Shown here: one piece after another, positions 10,905 through 22,131 of the stretch
Layout of the letters: every line of letters starts with the position of its first letter
How positions within the stretch are numbered: position 1 is the stretch's first letter
Source of the DNA: Trifolium pratense
Taxonomy: Eukaryota; Streptophyta; Magnoliopsida; Fabales; Fabaceae
Reading direction: 5' to 3'
Assembly (NCBI RefSeq): GCF_020283565.1
Contig: NC_060062.1
Coordinates: 6,361,322-6,425,321 of the forward strand
DNA: 64,000 nucleotides
Made by a program: the position numbers and the translations under genes
Notes under the pieces: model-generated
What the model saw: only the letters and a program-made list of their open reading frames with translations
Database searches by the model: none
Told to the model about the DNA's origin: nothing

Positions 10905-11717
10905 TCAAACATCTTTCTTCACATTTGTGCAAGGAATGTAGCCTGATGACTGATGTTTTTTCCGTTTCGACTCTCTCAAGTTGCGCTGCTGATGTTTCTG
11001 CAGATTCGTAGTCGCGGAGCATGGCAAGACAGGGCTCTCTATAGAACAAAACTTATGCTTCATATTTCGCCAAGGGAATAGAACTTCAAGACCACAACCC
11101 TTTGGAGAAGTAGAAGAAGAACCAGAAGCATAAGCATATGAATGTGAATGTCTACCTGATTCAGATAAATAGCATTCTGGATAACTACAAGTATTACAAA
11201 TATTCTCTTCAAAATCATTATGAAAATTTAAAGCAGATGATGATGCAGCCAAAGCGGTTGCATCCGGAAGAAAACGGTTGATCAAGTAAGTTGGAGATTG
11301 ATAGCCACTACACTCTGCAAGCTTTAACTTCAAACCCTCATTGTTATCACTATGAGCTTTCTCTGATTTTCTTTGAACAATATCTAATGCTTCTGATAAA
11401 GAAAACACATCCTCCATAGCATCTGAGAAAAGATCGTCTTTATTGTCAATGTCATCCCGGTCGTCATAACCATTACCTACATAAGGTTGGTTGGCCGATT
11501 CTTTACGTGGAAACCAACGATGACAGGGAGGTAATTTGGAGCAATCTTTCGGTTTTCCCGGTTCTTTCTCCCATGAAAATGGAACTCTTTGACTTGTGTT
11601 TTGAAATGTACCACCTAATGAACTTGACGACGTATCTGCAAAAACTGAACCAAATCGCCTTGTTGACATTATCGGCGCATTTAAGTTTAACTTTCTATGT
11701 CGTTTGGAACGATCCAT
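10905..11717 (-). CDS. DUF688 family protein
   Basis: A single uninterrupted reading frame of 270 residues. The N-terminal region has the block RVPFSWEKEPGKPK (about residues 44-57), the hallmark of the plant DUF688 family. The middle has an acidic patch followed by DAMEDVFSLSEALDIVQRKS, then NRFLPDATALAASSSAL, also typical of the family. The C-terminus is basic. No signal peptide or membrane segment is visible. The molecular function of DUF688 proteins is not known to me, so none is assigned. The ATG at 11717 is the first in frame and precedes a basic leader (MDRSKRHRKLNLN). It shares the minus strand with ETO1 downstream of that gene's stop but appears to be a separate unit. Confidence 0.75.
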   Translation of the reverse strand: MDRSKRHRKLNLNAPIMSTRRFGSVFADTSSSSLGGTFQNTSQRVPFSWEKEPGKPKDCSKLPPCHRWFPRKESANQPYVGNGYDDRDDIDNKDDLFSDAMEDVFSLSEALDIVQRKSEKAHSDNNEGLKLKLAECSGYQSPTYLINRFLPDATALAASSSALNFHNDFEENICNTCSYPECYLSESGRHSHSYAYASGSSSTSPKGCGLEVLFPWRNMKHKFCSIESPVLPCSATTNLQKHQQRNLRESKRKKHQSSGYIPCTNVKKDV

Positions 11718-11779
11718 GGTTTGGTTACGAAAACCGCCTTCTTATTCTTGTTCTTCTGCTACTTCTTTGTCTCTGCTAA

Positions 11780-13204
11780 GATGAACTTCAATGACTAGAT
11801 TGAGTATATCTGAGATAAACTTTAGCACAAAAGATTTGTCAAAAATTGGTATTAGAGTGGATATCACATTTAGTTTGTTGGAGGAATAAATAGTAGCAGT
11901 TGAATATATGGATATCTCGTGAAAATAATTAATACTAAGCTTTTGCTTTTATGTGTTCACAGGTGTGTGGAAAAAGCACTTCCACGTGGGTAGAGACTAT
12001 TACAAAAACAAGGAACAAGAACTTATTACAAGATAGTTTCAGCTTACACAGTAAAAAAAACAGGTTGAAAAATGAAGAGGGATGCATGTGAACCAATAAA
12101 AGGAAAGAATAAAGTTTAAGAATGTCAGGTATACAACTATGCATGGTTGTCCGCGTCGTAAATAATCGACATGGTTGTGTACCCAGCTAGGTCGTTTCCG
12201 GTTCCTCAAATCTGAATAGTTGAAAAAATTAACGACAGAAAGATCAACACTCTCTGCTGTTATATCAATTCAACTTAGATTTGGCTTGAGAGACTGTAGA
12301 GTCTTAACCCTCCGGTTCTCGAGGAAAAATATTTTGGTAACTCAGAGTTCGACTGTGGCGTATGTAAATTTGACTACGGATTTTTCAAGCCAAGGTTAGA
12401 ATCAGGACTGTAGATATCTAAGTCTGGTTGTGAATTACATAATATATTCAAAAATTTACAAGGTAAGATGAAGTTTAAAAACAATATAAACAAAAAAATA
12501 TACAAAATATAGATGAATTAACGGTTGAAAAACTGAAAATATCTGGATATGGATATAGCTTCTCCAAAAAGAACTCATAACAAACATAAATTCGCCAAGG
12601 AAAAATTGTGCTTTATACAACAGAGAAGTGACAATGTTACAACATCTAAATCTTGGATTCAACATAAATTGAATTTTCATGTACATGTTTTGTCTAACAG
12701 GGAACTCTCCTCACCATTCTTCATGGTGTGGATAGGGGAACAATACAGCTGCAACTGTGTGCACTACCTTACCATCCTATGAAGCAAATACAAACACAGG
12801 GCACGACACTGACACGACCACGCTGATAATAAATCAAAAAATTGAAAAAAATTGAATGTAACTATATACATGTGTCAGTGTTGTGCTAGGGTCTGACTCT
12901 GAAGTGTCGGTAATACATAGAACACAAGTCATTACATATATTTACAAGCTATCCTTCTCTACTTTCCCTTTCTGTTTCAACTCAAATGAGCTTTCTAAAC
13001 TTTTCCTTTCTGTAGTCATGTATCCAGAAGGCCAGTTGAAAGATATAAACCATATATTTTGCTGGAGACAGAAGCTAACATATGAATAGCACTGATGATT
13101 ACTGGTCTTTCATGTTTTGACAATGGTACAGGTTGGCGAGAATAGTCTTGTGTTCATAGGGAACACTCAGAAAAAACATGGATTCTTTCCAATCTCTGAT
13201 CCTC
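11780..13204. other. Intergenic DNA between DUF688 and ETO1
   Basis: The left part must hold the DUF688 promoter and the right part the ETO1 3' UTR. One small foldback is recorded separately at 12801-12886. No other gene was supported; the short open frames here have no recognisable motif. Confidence 0.4.
12801..12886. repeat. Small foldback with GACAC-rich ends
   Basis: GCACGACACTGACAC (12801-12815) pairs with GTGTCAGTGTTGTGC (12872-12886) with one mismatch, leaving a loop of about 56 bp. The words match the ends of the element in the reticulon intron at 19523-19694, so it may be a relic of the same family. Confidence 0.4.
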
Positions 13205-16200
13205 TCACTTTTGTTCTTTAATCCGCTCCCGTGCTTTATTACAAAGCTCAAGCGTCTCGGCGTATCCAGGATCAAAACAAAGTGCTGCTTGACAGTCTCG
13301 GATGGTAGAAGCGAAATCATTAATTGAATCGTAAAAGGCTGCTCTAAGATGTAATAGTTGCAGATCTGGCTTAAATTCAATGGCTCTTGAAAGCTCTTCA
13401 ATTGCTTCAGCTTCCTTATGATCATCCATTAAAACTGGTAAACAGAGTTTCCAAAGTCAGAACATAATAAGCTTGTATGTGTGTGTGCAGAGAAAAATTC
13501 AGAGAATATAAAGCAACAAAGGACCACTAATAAGTTATATTCCTGAACAAGGATAAACACAAAATCCTTCACTTCATACGTATAACAAACCCAGCTGAAC
13601 ATGCACCCTGCAATAGTATGGTTTGATACGTATAATAAACCATTGGTATGTATATGACTCACCTGCTGCCCTATATCTGTAAGGATAAGTCCTTAGAGGA
13701 TCCAACAGTGTTGCCATAGTAAGATCGCTCTTTGCCATGTCACGATCACAATACTCCGACCGTTTCTCATAAGCTGATGCATTGTTGCAAGCCTTTTCTA
13801 TTAGCTTTGTCATCTCATCATATGCAGCTTTGCGATGATTTTTAAGATGATATACACGCGCCAACCCCTGATGCGCTCGTGTATGCTTGATATTGAGTGC
13901 ATTCATGTAGCAGTCAGCTGCAAGGTCCAGCTTATCACAATCTACGTAGACGCTCCCGAGATTATTCAGTGCCTATAGTTTAAAATAAAACGACAATAAT
14001 AAATACACTTCGGCATTGAAATCAAGTTAACATGCATAATCCAAAGTAAAATATAGAGTAAACATTCATTTTGGTCCCTAAATGTGCGAGATGCTGACAA
14101 TATAGTTCCTGATTATATAGAAATTGCAAAAACATCCTTAAGTGTATCTTTTGTTAGTAATTTTATGGAACAAATTGACTAACGGAAGACACATTCGAGG
14201 ACCAAACTAACTAAAGAAATGTGCATTTATGTTTTTGTAATTTTCATACATTCAGGGACTATTGTAATAACGCCTCGCACATATAAGAATCAAAATTTTA
14301 CACTAAAACATAAAGTACTTACTTGTCCTTTCCGAAGACCATCTGAAGGACATCTAAGAGCTTCTTCCAAGAGATGGATAACATACTTTGAAGACTCTGA
14401 ATCAAGACTTGAGTCGGCCAATGCATAAGCTTTGAGAAAGTAAGCTTCAAATGATCTTTGAATAGAAATGGACTCCTCAGCCTTTGCTAGTGCTTCTTCA
14501 CGATGACCAGTGTCATACAATATCCATCCTTCATAGACAAGCCTTTCATAGTCAGAAGTAGAATGATTTCTAGCCAGCCGCAAACTACGCATGGCAGCCT
14601 TTTGACAATTTAGCCTGAAAGATTCAGGAAAGTCAACACTTGCAGTAATCAGATTTGTGCATAAAATGATAAAGATATATGAGACTAATCGTCTCCCCAA
14701 GTTGATGTCATAAAACACTTTCTAAACGAAATAAATATCTAAAAACTAGAGAAAATCGGATTATAAAAACTAATAAAATATAAATTTGTTCTTTGCAGTA
14801 AACATATGCCCTGGCAGTCTATAGAGAAGTAGATGTCAGCTTTTCATTCATTCCGCAAGCAATGAATATAAATAACAAAAAAAAAATTAAAAAAATGGCC
14901 TAGATTAAAACTTATGACACTACATAGAATTTAGTTAGCAGTATAAGGATTACACTCACCGTAACAAAAGGAGAGATTGCCGAAAACGCAAAAGACTTTT
15001 CCCCGGATCGTTTTCTAACATCTGGTGTACAACAGCCAATGAACCAATATCATCGACAGAGGACCATCGGTCGTACAATTGCATCCAGCAATCAGCCTGA
15101 TTGTACTGCTGAACAACAGGACCAAGTAGTTCTACCAAGTGATTACCGTGCATATTCCCGTGGAACATCATATAATCTGGGTCCAATGTCAAAATTGCCC
15201 GAACATCTCTAAGTGCTGCATCGTAATCCTCCGTGGCAATCAAGAACCAAGCCCTTAACTCAAGGCAGTCAGGAGAAACTCTGAAACCAAGTATTTTGTT
15301 TATTTCTGCAATGGCAGCTCCAATCCTGTTCTCCTCAAGCAAAGAAACAGCTCGGAATTTATAAGGAAACAAAAGTGTTGGATCTAATTCGGTCGCTGAG
15401 ATCAAGTCCATCATTTTTTCCTTCCCAATACAATACAAAGACCTTTCCTCATACATCCAACCAACAGGTTTATAATCATTAATAAGGGAGTTCATCAACT
15501 TATATGCCGAATATGTATGGCCTCGTTTATATTTTGCCCTTGCAACTCCAACTAACGAATAAACGTGGCCTGCCTCCACTGCTGCCTCGAACCAATGTTG
15601 TGCATCTTTGTATTCTTTTCTCTCAAACATAACAACACCTAATTGGTGATATGCTAGTTGCTTCTCCCACCCATCTTTTGCACACTCTGCTAATCTCTCC
15701 AACAGCATCACGGTTGTGTTCGACCGCATCTCCTCCTCCATGGCCACTTGACTCAAGAAATGATACAACACAAACGACGCATGCCCTGCCGTAGCAAGCC
15801 TATCCCTGCCCTCTGGACTACAAAACAATTTCGCAAAACATGAACACTCCATTGAAACGGGTAGCTCCCGCAGAAACACCTGCAAGCAAGCTGCAACCAA
15901 AAGATATGCAGTCTCCTCAAGTCCATACTCGATGAGCAATGAGGCATCCTCCATGTCACAAACCAACAACGCCAAGTGCGCGTCGCAGGCACACTTCATC
16001 TCCTCGCAACAAAACCGGTTCGCCAAAGATAACAACTCCAAAACCACATTAGGTTCGATGGTGCTCAAACTTTTTGTCCTACTAAAAACCTCGGCAGCCC
16101 TCATTGCCTCAACAGAAATCTCATTCTTCGAAAAATTTATCTTCTCCCTCCTTGATTCTATGAATCCCCCATACAACATTGTCTTAAACGGCCTTGAAAG

Positions 16201-17019
16201 TGAAGCCATATTGAACCTATGACACCTAATTTCATCATCACCAATACAAAATGACATATCCCCACCTCCATCATCCTCATCCGACGTAGAGCATTCTTGA
16301 TCATCAACAACCAATGTCATTAAATCCTCCTCATCCTCATCCTCACCCTCACGATCACGACGACAGCAACAACGATCATAAACCAATTCAGGATCATACC
16401 CATTTGCCACCAATGTAGCCTTAGGGCATTCAATATTCCTTCCACAACAATCCATCGAGGAAGAACCAATCATTTCGTCTTCCCTCCTCTCATACCTAAG
16501 CCATGAGGCCAACACGACTTTGTTGTGGACATCGACAGCATGTTGTCGTGCTGACCTCAAACTCCTACGAAACAATTTGGCATCGGATAATCCCCTAAAA
16601 ACGGTACAATGCTCCAAATAAACCTCAGACCTATCAACCTCCAAACAATTCTCAATCTTATTATGAATTTCAGCTAGCCTTTCGACGAAATCAACCGGCC
16701 TTAAAAACGGCTCAATCTTCGGCTCAAGAAGGTCTGTCATAGGAAGTCCATAAGGCAAAAGAGAACCCTCAGCAACAACCTCAGACGGTGTCTGATTCGG
16801 TGTATGATTCGGTGTCTGATTTGGTGGTTGGTAATTTCGAACCGATTTGCTTCTAAAGGTTTGACTTTTAATATGATCATGAAGCTGTTGAAGAAGCTTT
16901 TCACCAATTCCACCACTTCCTCCACCAGAAGAAGGACGGTGGACAGCATAAACCTGAGAACCTTTGCAACCATCCATGATCTTTAAACTACGCATTGTAG
17001 TAAAAATATTGTGCTGCAT
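13205..17019 (-). CDS. ETO1: ETO1-type BTB/TPR protein (ethylene overproduction 1)
   Basis: ETO1 is the substrate adaptor of a CUL3 ubiquitin ligase that targets type-2 ACC synthases and so limits ethylene synthesis. Inferred exons are 17019-14960, 14614-14323, 13972-13663 and 13434-13205, with GT..AG introns; the frame closes to 963 residues, close to the Arabidopsis protein. The start MQHNIFTTMRSLK matches the family; an in-frame ATG 26 codons upstream adds a hydrophobic leader not typical of it. SLRSARQHAVDVHNKVVLAS lies near residue 150. The BTB domain begins about residue 255 (FCIGDDEIRCHRFNMASLSR). TPR-like helical repeats fill the second half, for example AYHQLGVVMFERKEYKDA and NIKHTRAHQGLARVYHLKN. 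An acidic, repetitive linker precedes the BTB. Intron 2 holds a MITE-like insertion. A broken copy of part of exon 1 lies at 10153-10440. The gene looks intact. Confidence 0.92.
14053..14305. mobile_element. MITE-like insertion in ETO1 intron 2
   Basis: The left end TAGAGTAAACATTCATTTTG is loosely mirrored at the right end (reverse complement beginning TAGTGTAAAATTTTGATTC). Inside, TTTGGTCCCTAAATGTGCGA and the mirrored TGTGCGAGG flank AT-rich DNA. A clearly related sequence lies in the OTU gene intron at about 43110-43400, sharing CCCCTAAACGTGCGAG and TATCTTTTGTTA words. Two copies in two introns support a mobile family; the target duplication was not resolved. Confidence 0.5.
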
Positions 17020-17099
17020 TTTCTTCTTCAATAATTCAACTTTGACATCAACAACATAAACCAACAACAACCTTAAAAATAACAAAAACACCAACAAAA

Positions 17100-17460
17100 A
17101 TATAAAAAACCAAAAATGAATAAAAAAAATGATTTTTCTTATGTTTTAACGTGGTGGTGACATTGGAAGAAGAAAATATTTGTTTTTTTTTATGATGGGG
17201 TTAACCCAGATTGTTGTTTTGTTTTTTTCCTCCTTTTTTTTTTGTTTTTTTTTTTTTTTTGGAGGAAAAGAGAGAAAGCAGAAAATAGGAGGGGAAAGAG
17301 AATAAGAGAGATGGAGGAGTGGCCAGCCAGGTGTGTTGAGGTGGAGATGGTGGTGGCCGTTCAAACGGCCACTCTCTCTTTCTCTCTGTAATATTTTGCA
17401 GCTATTTTGGGACATGAATTCCATGCAGTCAGGGACCGGTAAATTCATGCGGTCAGTTCA
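17100..17460 (-). promoter_or_regulatory. Upstream region of ETO1
   Basis: Read on the minus strand toward the gene, it holds CT-rich runs (complement of the GA-rich stretch at 17260-17310) and long A runs (complement of the T runs at 17185-17260), typical of plant 5' leaders and core promoters. No clean TATA box could be chosen. Confidence 0.3.
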
Positions 17461-17876
17461 TTATCTACCATTTGATCAATATATCAACATAAATTTATTA
17501 GATCTAAGGACTGTGATTTACCTGCGGTCATTTTTTGACTGCAGAGAATCCATATTCCCCGCTATTTTGTTGTCTAAATATATAAATATAATATTTAAAT
17601 ATGAATTTGCCAATTTATATGTTTTTTGACGGATTTGACAGCAATCTCAGCCAAGAAAATCAAAGTATTTTAAAAGTAATTTATTTTTGAAAATTTAACC
17701 AAGGATTAGCATGCGTCAAAATAAAAATCAAGGACTTGACCAAAAAAATAATAATCAAGGAATGTTTTGATGTGGTGTTACGGAACTGCTATTGATAGTC
17801 GAGATAAATGTTTTATTGAGGGGGTGCTATGAAGACAACTATTGTCAGGACTGTTGAGTTAGTACATATTTTTTCG

Positions 17877-18130
17877 AAAATTTCTCATTCCACCTACCCA
17901 CTCTCTCACCGACCCCCCTGGTTTTTCCAATTTTGCCATTGGTCAAAAAATTCGGAACGCGTTTTCCGAATTTTTTTAGTTCAAATTTGGAAAAAATTCG
18001 AAAAACACATTTCGAAGTTGTTTTTAAAGGCAAAAAAATTCGGAAAACGCGTTCCGAATTTTTTGACCAAAGGCAAAAATGAAAAAACAGGAGGTGGGTG
18101 AGAAAGTGGGTAGGTGGGATGAGAAATTTT
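17877..18130. mobile_element. Long-armed foldback (MITE-like) with nested palindromes
   Basis: The left arm (17877-17977) and right arm (18030-18130) are about 100 bp each and nearly perfect reverse complements, both beginning AAAATTTCTCATYCCACCTA when read inwards. Each arm also contains a smaller palindrome-like core, TTCGGAACGCGTTTTCCGAA on the left and its mirror on the right. The central spacer (about 50 bp) also has TTCGAA-type symmetry. There is no coding capacity. A target duplication was not found. Confidence 0.7.
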
Positions 18131-19128
18131 CCATTCTTCCTCAGTTAAATGACCCGGAGTGAGCTCGTTTTAACGTAAGGCAAAAACTCTATAGAAAGAA
18201 GAGTAGAGAAGATCGTGAGGTGCAACGCCAATGAACAAAATTTTAAGTGAGGCAAAAACTCTCGTTTTTGTTTATGCTCTGATATATTAATTTCTAATCT
18301 CCTAATTAAACAATTAGGATTTGACCATGACCAATGAACAAAATTTTAAGTGGGAGAAGATTCCTATACACACAACCACAATCTGACCATGAGCAATGGT
18401 TGCATTTAGCATGGTCAAGTGACAAATTTCTCCACCATAGTCAAGTTAGTTTTTGACCATTAGATTAGATAAGGAACATATTTTTATCATACTCTCTTCA
18501 CACTATATCATTTTTTCACATCATCTAATCTCCCACTACCTTCTTCATTTTTTCTTTAATTAACACCACTCAAACTTTACTGACTTTTTAACCAATATGA
18601 AGCTAAAAAATGTTTTTTTCATTACTGGTTTTGCATATGAAACTAAAAGATGTTTTTTTATTCATGGGTTTTTAACAAAATTTGTGGATTTATTCCTAAA
18701 ATCTCAATTTGTTGAAGTGAACACGTAATAAATTTCAATATGAAAAAATTTAGAAGATATATATTAAGCAGATGAATCGGTGATGGAATAGCAAAATCAA
18801 AAGTAACTAATGGAAAATTTGAGAAGACCCAAATGGAAATTCTGAAAAAACCATTGTTTATTTTTAGTACTGCTTGTGCCATGTTGAAACGTTCATGGAG
18901 AGTGATGTTCAAAAAAAAAAATTACCAAAGCAATATGGTGAAATGGTAGTATGGCACAGAATCAGAGAAAGTAGTGAAAAAGATATAGTGTTCAGAAACG
19001 TTAGTAGACCATGGTGGTTAAAAACGTTAGTAGACCAGGCTAAATGCCACCATGACCAATGATCATAGTAAGAAATATTTCAAAAAGTTACAAAGAAATT
19101 TACAAAAAATGAATGTGAAAATACAAAC
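18131..19128. other. Intergenic DNA with short repeats
   Basis: GAACAAAATTTTAAGTG occurs near 18234 and 18337, and GGCAAAAACTCT near 18179 and 18251. GACCATGA...GCATTTAGC words near 18386-18412 have an imperfect inverted partner near 19035-19060, so a decayed foldback may fill the interval. No gene was seen. Confidence 0.35.
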
Positions 19129-22100
19129 TCAGCTCAACTTTTTCTTCTCCAGAATCCAGTATTGAACTCTGCTAATATATTCCTCATTTATTTTTCTATA
19201 CAATTGGCATAATTCCTTGTAGCACCTCAAAACAAATGTATCAATGTAATCTTCATATCTTTCATAGAGTGCTGGTAAAGTAAGAACAATAAAGAGACCT
19301 ACCACATAATCAAAAAACAACAAATTCAATTTTCTTCTCAAAATTTGCTACTACACTTTTCAAAAACTGATCCTAATTGATTGTAAATTTTAATATATTT
19401 TTGCTCACTGTAAATTTACTACTTTATGTTTTTAGTCCTTGTAAAAAAATTCTTTGCTATTAGCTAGGCTCTATTTGAAAAGACGTATAACCTTGTACAT
19501 TAAAGCACAATTGTTTGGTAACTATGAAGCACGGACACTCCTTGGATTAGCCGTGTCCCGGTGTCGGACGACACCGACACGACACCGACACTTATAATTA
19601 CATTGAATTGTGTCATTTTCTTAAATTATTATCAGTGTCAACATGTCAGTGTCCGTGTTGTGTCCGGTGTCCGTGTCTATGTCCGTGCTTGACAGTTTGG
19701 TAACGACCCTTCTCTCATGAGCTTATAGCGTGTTTTCACTAGTTTATAGTATTTTTTGAGATCCTATTTTCAAGTAGCATTTGAACTTACTTGTGTATAC
19801 CAAGGTAGGAAAATCAGTGAAGCCACCAACAACAGAAATTAACAAGAGGTATGCAGCTACTTTCAGAAACAGCCTTGAATCCTTACCAAGTGCAATATCT
19901 TGAGAAACTGAAAACAAATTATTAACTCTCATTTGGATAAAAGCTGCAATTTCATTTGTCATTTCATCAGATAGATGCAAATGTGGTAGAGGTGGAGCAG
20001 GTCTGCAAAAAAACAAGTTTAACATGCATTTGTAAATTTTATTGATAAATGTAAAACATTTACTATGACTATAGTCGAGAGTCAAACATTAAATAATGAT
20101 ATGGCCTAAATAATGGTTATATATGAGATTCGTTAGGCTACCCGAGTTACACTCCAGATATTTAGTTCTAGGCGTAAGAGGGTGTTGGGAGTGTATGTTG
20201 GAAATACAAGTAAGCGCCTAAGGGGGGAAATTCTCACCTCGTTAACTAGCCGGTATGCTAGAGTTACGTCCAAACCAAATTCTAGTAACTAATATATATT
20301 TGACCTAAGAAATGATGGGTGCAAATTATTGAACATGACTTGTAAAGAATGATGAAAGCTAATATTTTGAGGTGTGTAAAGTACATTTTTCAATTGAAGG
20401 AGTGGGAAAACAACATTTTCCACAAAATCTTGAACCACAACAAACCAACCTAGACTTTCAAATTTTAAGATGGTATTAGAGCCTACTCAAGATCCGTTGC
20501 AGTGACTTGGATTACGCTCTAGATGTTCAATCTTGGCATAAGGAGGTTTGATGTGATAATACACTAATCTTTAGGAAGCCAAGTGATTACTCAACAACAT
20601 ATATCCATCAAACCAATTCATTTACAGGTATCCAATGTATCGTAACTGGATTTTATCAGTTTAATTATTTTCTTTTACAGGTATTGAGATGCAAATAAGG
20701 CTTCTATCATAGTTCGGAACCAAAATGAACTCTAACTAAATGGATGTAAGATCAAGACACTTTAAGACTTGGTGTTGCCTCAGTTACACACGTTGATTGA
20801 TCTCGGAAATCGATTTTGAGATCGGTCGGCTCACATTACAACTTCACCAAATCAACTTAAAATTATCTTCACCAGATCAAGACTACGTCATGCAATTATT
20901 GGATCACACAGTTACTGCATAGAATTGGAATCCCCGATAACTATTGTCTCTTCAATCTAAAAATCAATCTAAAAAGCAAGTACTAAACGGTAAACATTAA
21001 TGCAGACTTACACTGCAATTACGCATAAGTTTTCGAACTATTCTTCGTATTTCTTAATACTTCAACAGCTAAGAATGTATTAACTACAAAGTCCATTTGC
21101 ACATACAGTTTAAGCATACAGTATACATGTTACACAAACTTCAACCTCCAAATCATACAACTTTTTACCATTAAAACAAATGGCTATGTACCAAGTAAAC
21201 CAAAAATGAAAACACACTACAAATATTTTACAATTCTAGATCAGATAAAATATCTGAATTTGAAATGCAGACAATCAATAATCAATAAACCCTTTCACAA
21301 TTTATCACACTTAACCTCTATTTGGAATTTGGATATACAACTTAATTATGTGTTTATATATAAACCCCTATCATATATGTACTTATGTATTATAAAGTCA
21401 ATTCATTTTCATAAGCTATTCTGGAGAGCTGGAGAGTTTATGGAAATAAGTTGAAAACAACTTAAAGACATGTCATACATTGTTTTCATAAGCTCTCTCT
21501 CAGAGTCTTGCCAGTTTCTATGTCAATAGATAAGCTCAAATAAGTCAATCCAAACAGGTCCTTAACGTTTAAACATCACAATGGAAATCAAGACGATCGA
21601 TCCAAGTAAAAGTATACTCAAAATAAACATAAATGTATAAGAATTTAGTTATTTACCTATTGAGAATTGATGCTGATTTGGCCCAAAGAAAAAGAATAAC
21701 AACAAGGAGGAGAAGAACATTAGAAACTAGAGACAAAAGGGTATAACCAGATCTCTCAAAAACAACAAAAGTAGCTAATGTCACCAACAATATCATCACA
21801 GTTTGATTCTTGTTCCTCCATAGTATCAAATCTGCAACTGCATTGAAACATCACATTCATTCAAAAAAACAATGTCAATGTCAAGGATCATTCTTTTCAA
21901 AATTAATACTGAAAAAATGAAATACAAGCCCAACCCATTTGGCTATTTAAATTTGAAATAGAATCAAATGAACATAAACAAAACAAGAATGAGAATTTAA
22001 ATGAAATGAGGAATAAAGTTCAGATATTTGATAAAAAAAAAAAACTATGAGAAAATGGTATTACCTTGACCACCTCCAAGGATCTCATGAAGAGTTCTTT

Positions 22101-22131
22101 CTCTGTTGAATAATCGTTGAGATGAACCCAT
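19129..22131 (-). CDS. Reticulon-like protein (RTNLB type)
   Basis: Reticulons are ER membrane proteins that bend tubules through two long hydrophobic hairpins. Inferred exons are 22131-22065, 21837-21657, 20002-19791 and 19298-19129, with GT..AG introns; the frame closes to 209 residues, the size of short plant RTNLB proteins. The order is: short N-terminus with [11 protein letters not shown], then [19 protein letters not shown], a first hydrophobic hairpin, the linker [20 protein letters not shown], a second hydrophobic region ([14 protein letters not shown] then [13 protein letters not shown]), and a lysine-rich end KKKLS that resembles an ER-retrieval tail. [10 protein letters not shown] and the W-R-N-K stretch are characteristic of plant reticulons. 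Intron 3 carries a MITE with a 10-bp target duplication; intron 2 is 1.65 kb. A decayed second copy lies at 29147-30920. The subfamily member was not assigned. Confidence 0.88.
19523..19694. mobile_element. MULE-type MITE in reticulon intron 3
   Basis: The element has terminal inverted repeats: the left end contains GAAGCACGGACAC, and the right end read inwards contains CAAGCACGGACA. It is rich in GTGTCCG/CGGACAC words. GTTTGGTAAC is repeated directly at 19513-19522 and 19695-19704. A 9-10 bp duplication is typical of Mutator-like elements. It has no coding capacity. Confidence 0.75.

Noticed and set aside
17019..17097. Upstream in-frame ATG of ETO1 giving a hydrophobic leader
   Set aside because: The family begins at MQHN; the extra 26 residues look like translated leader sequence.
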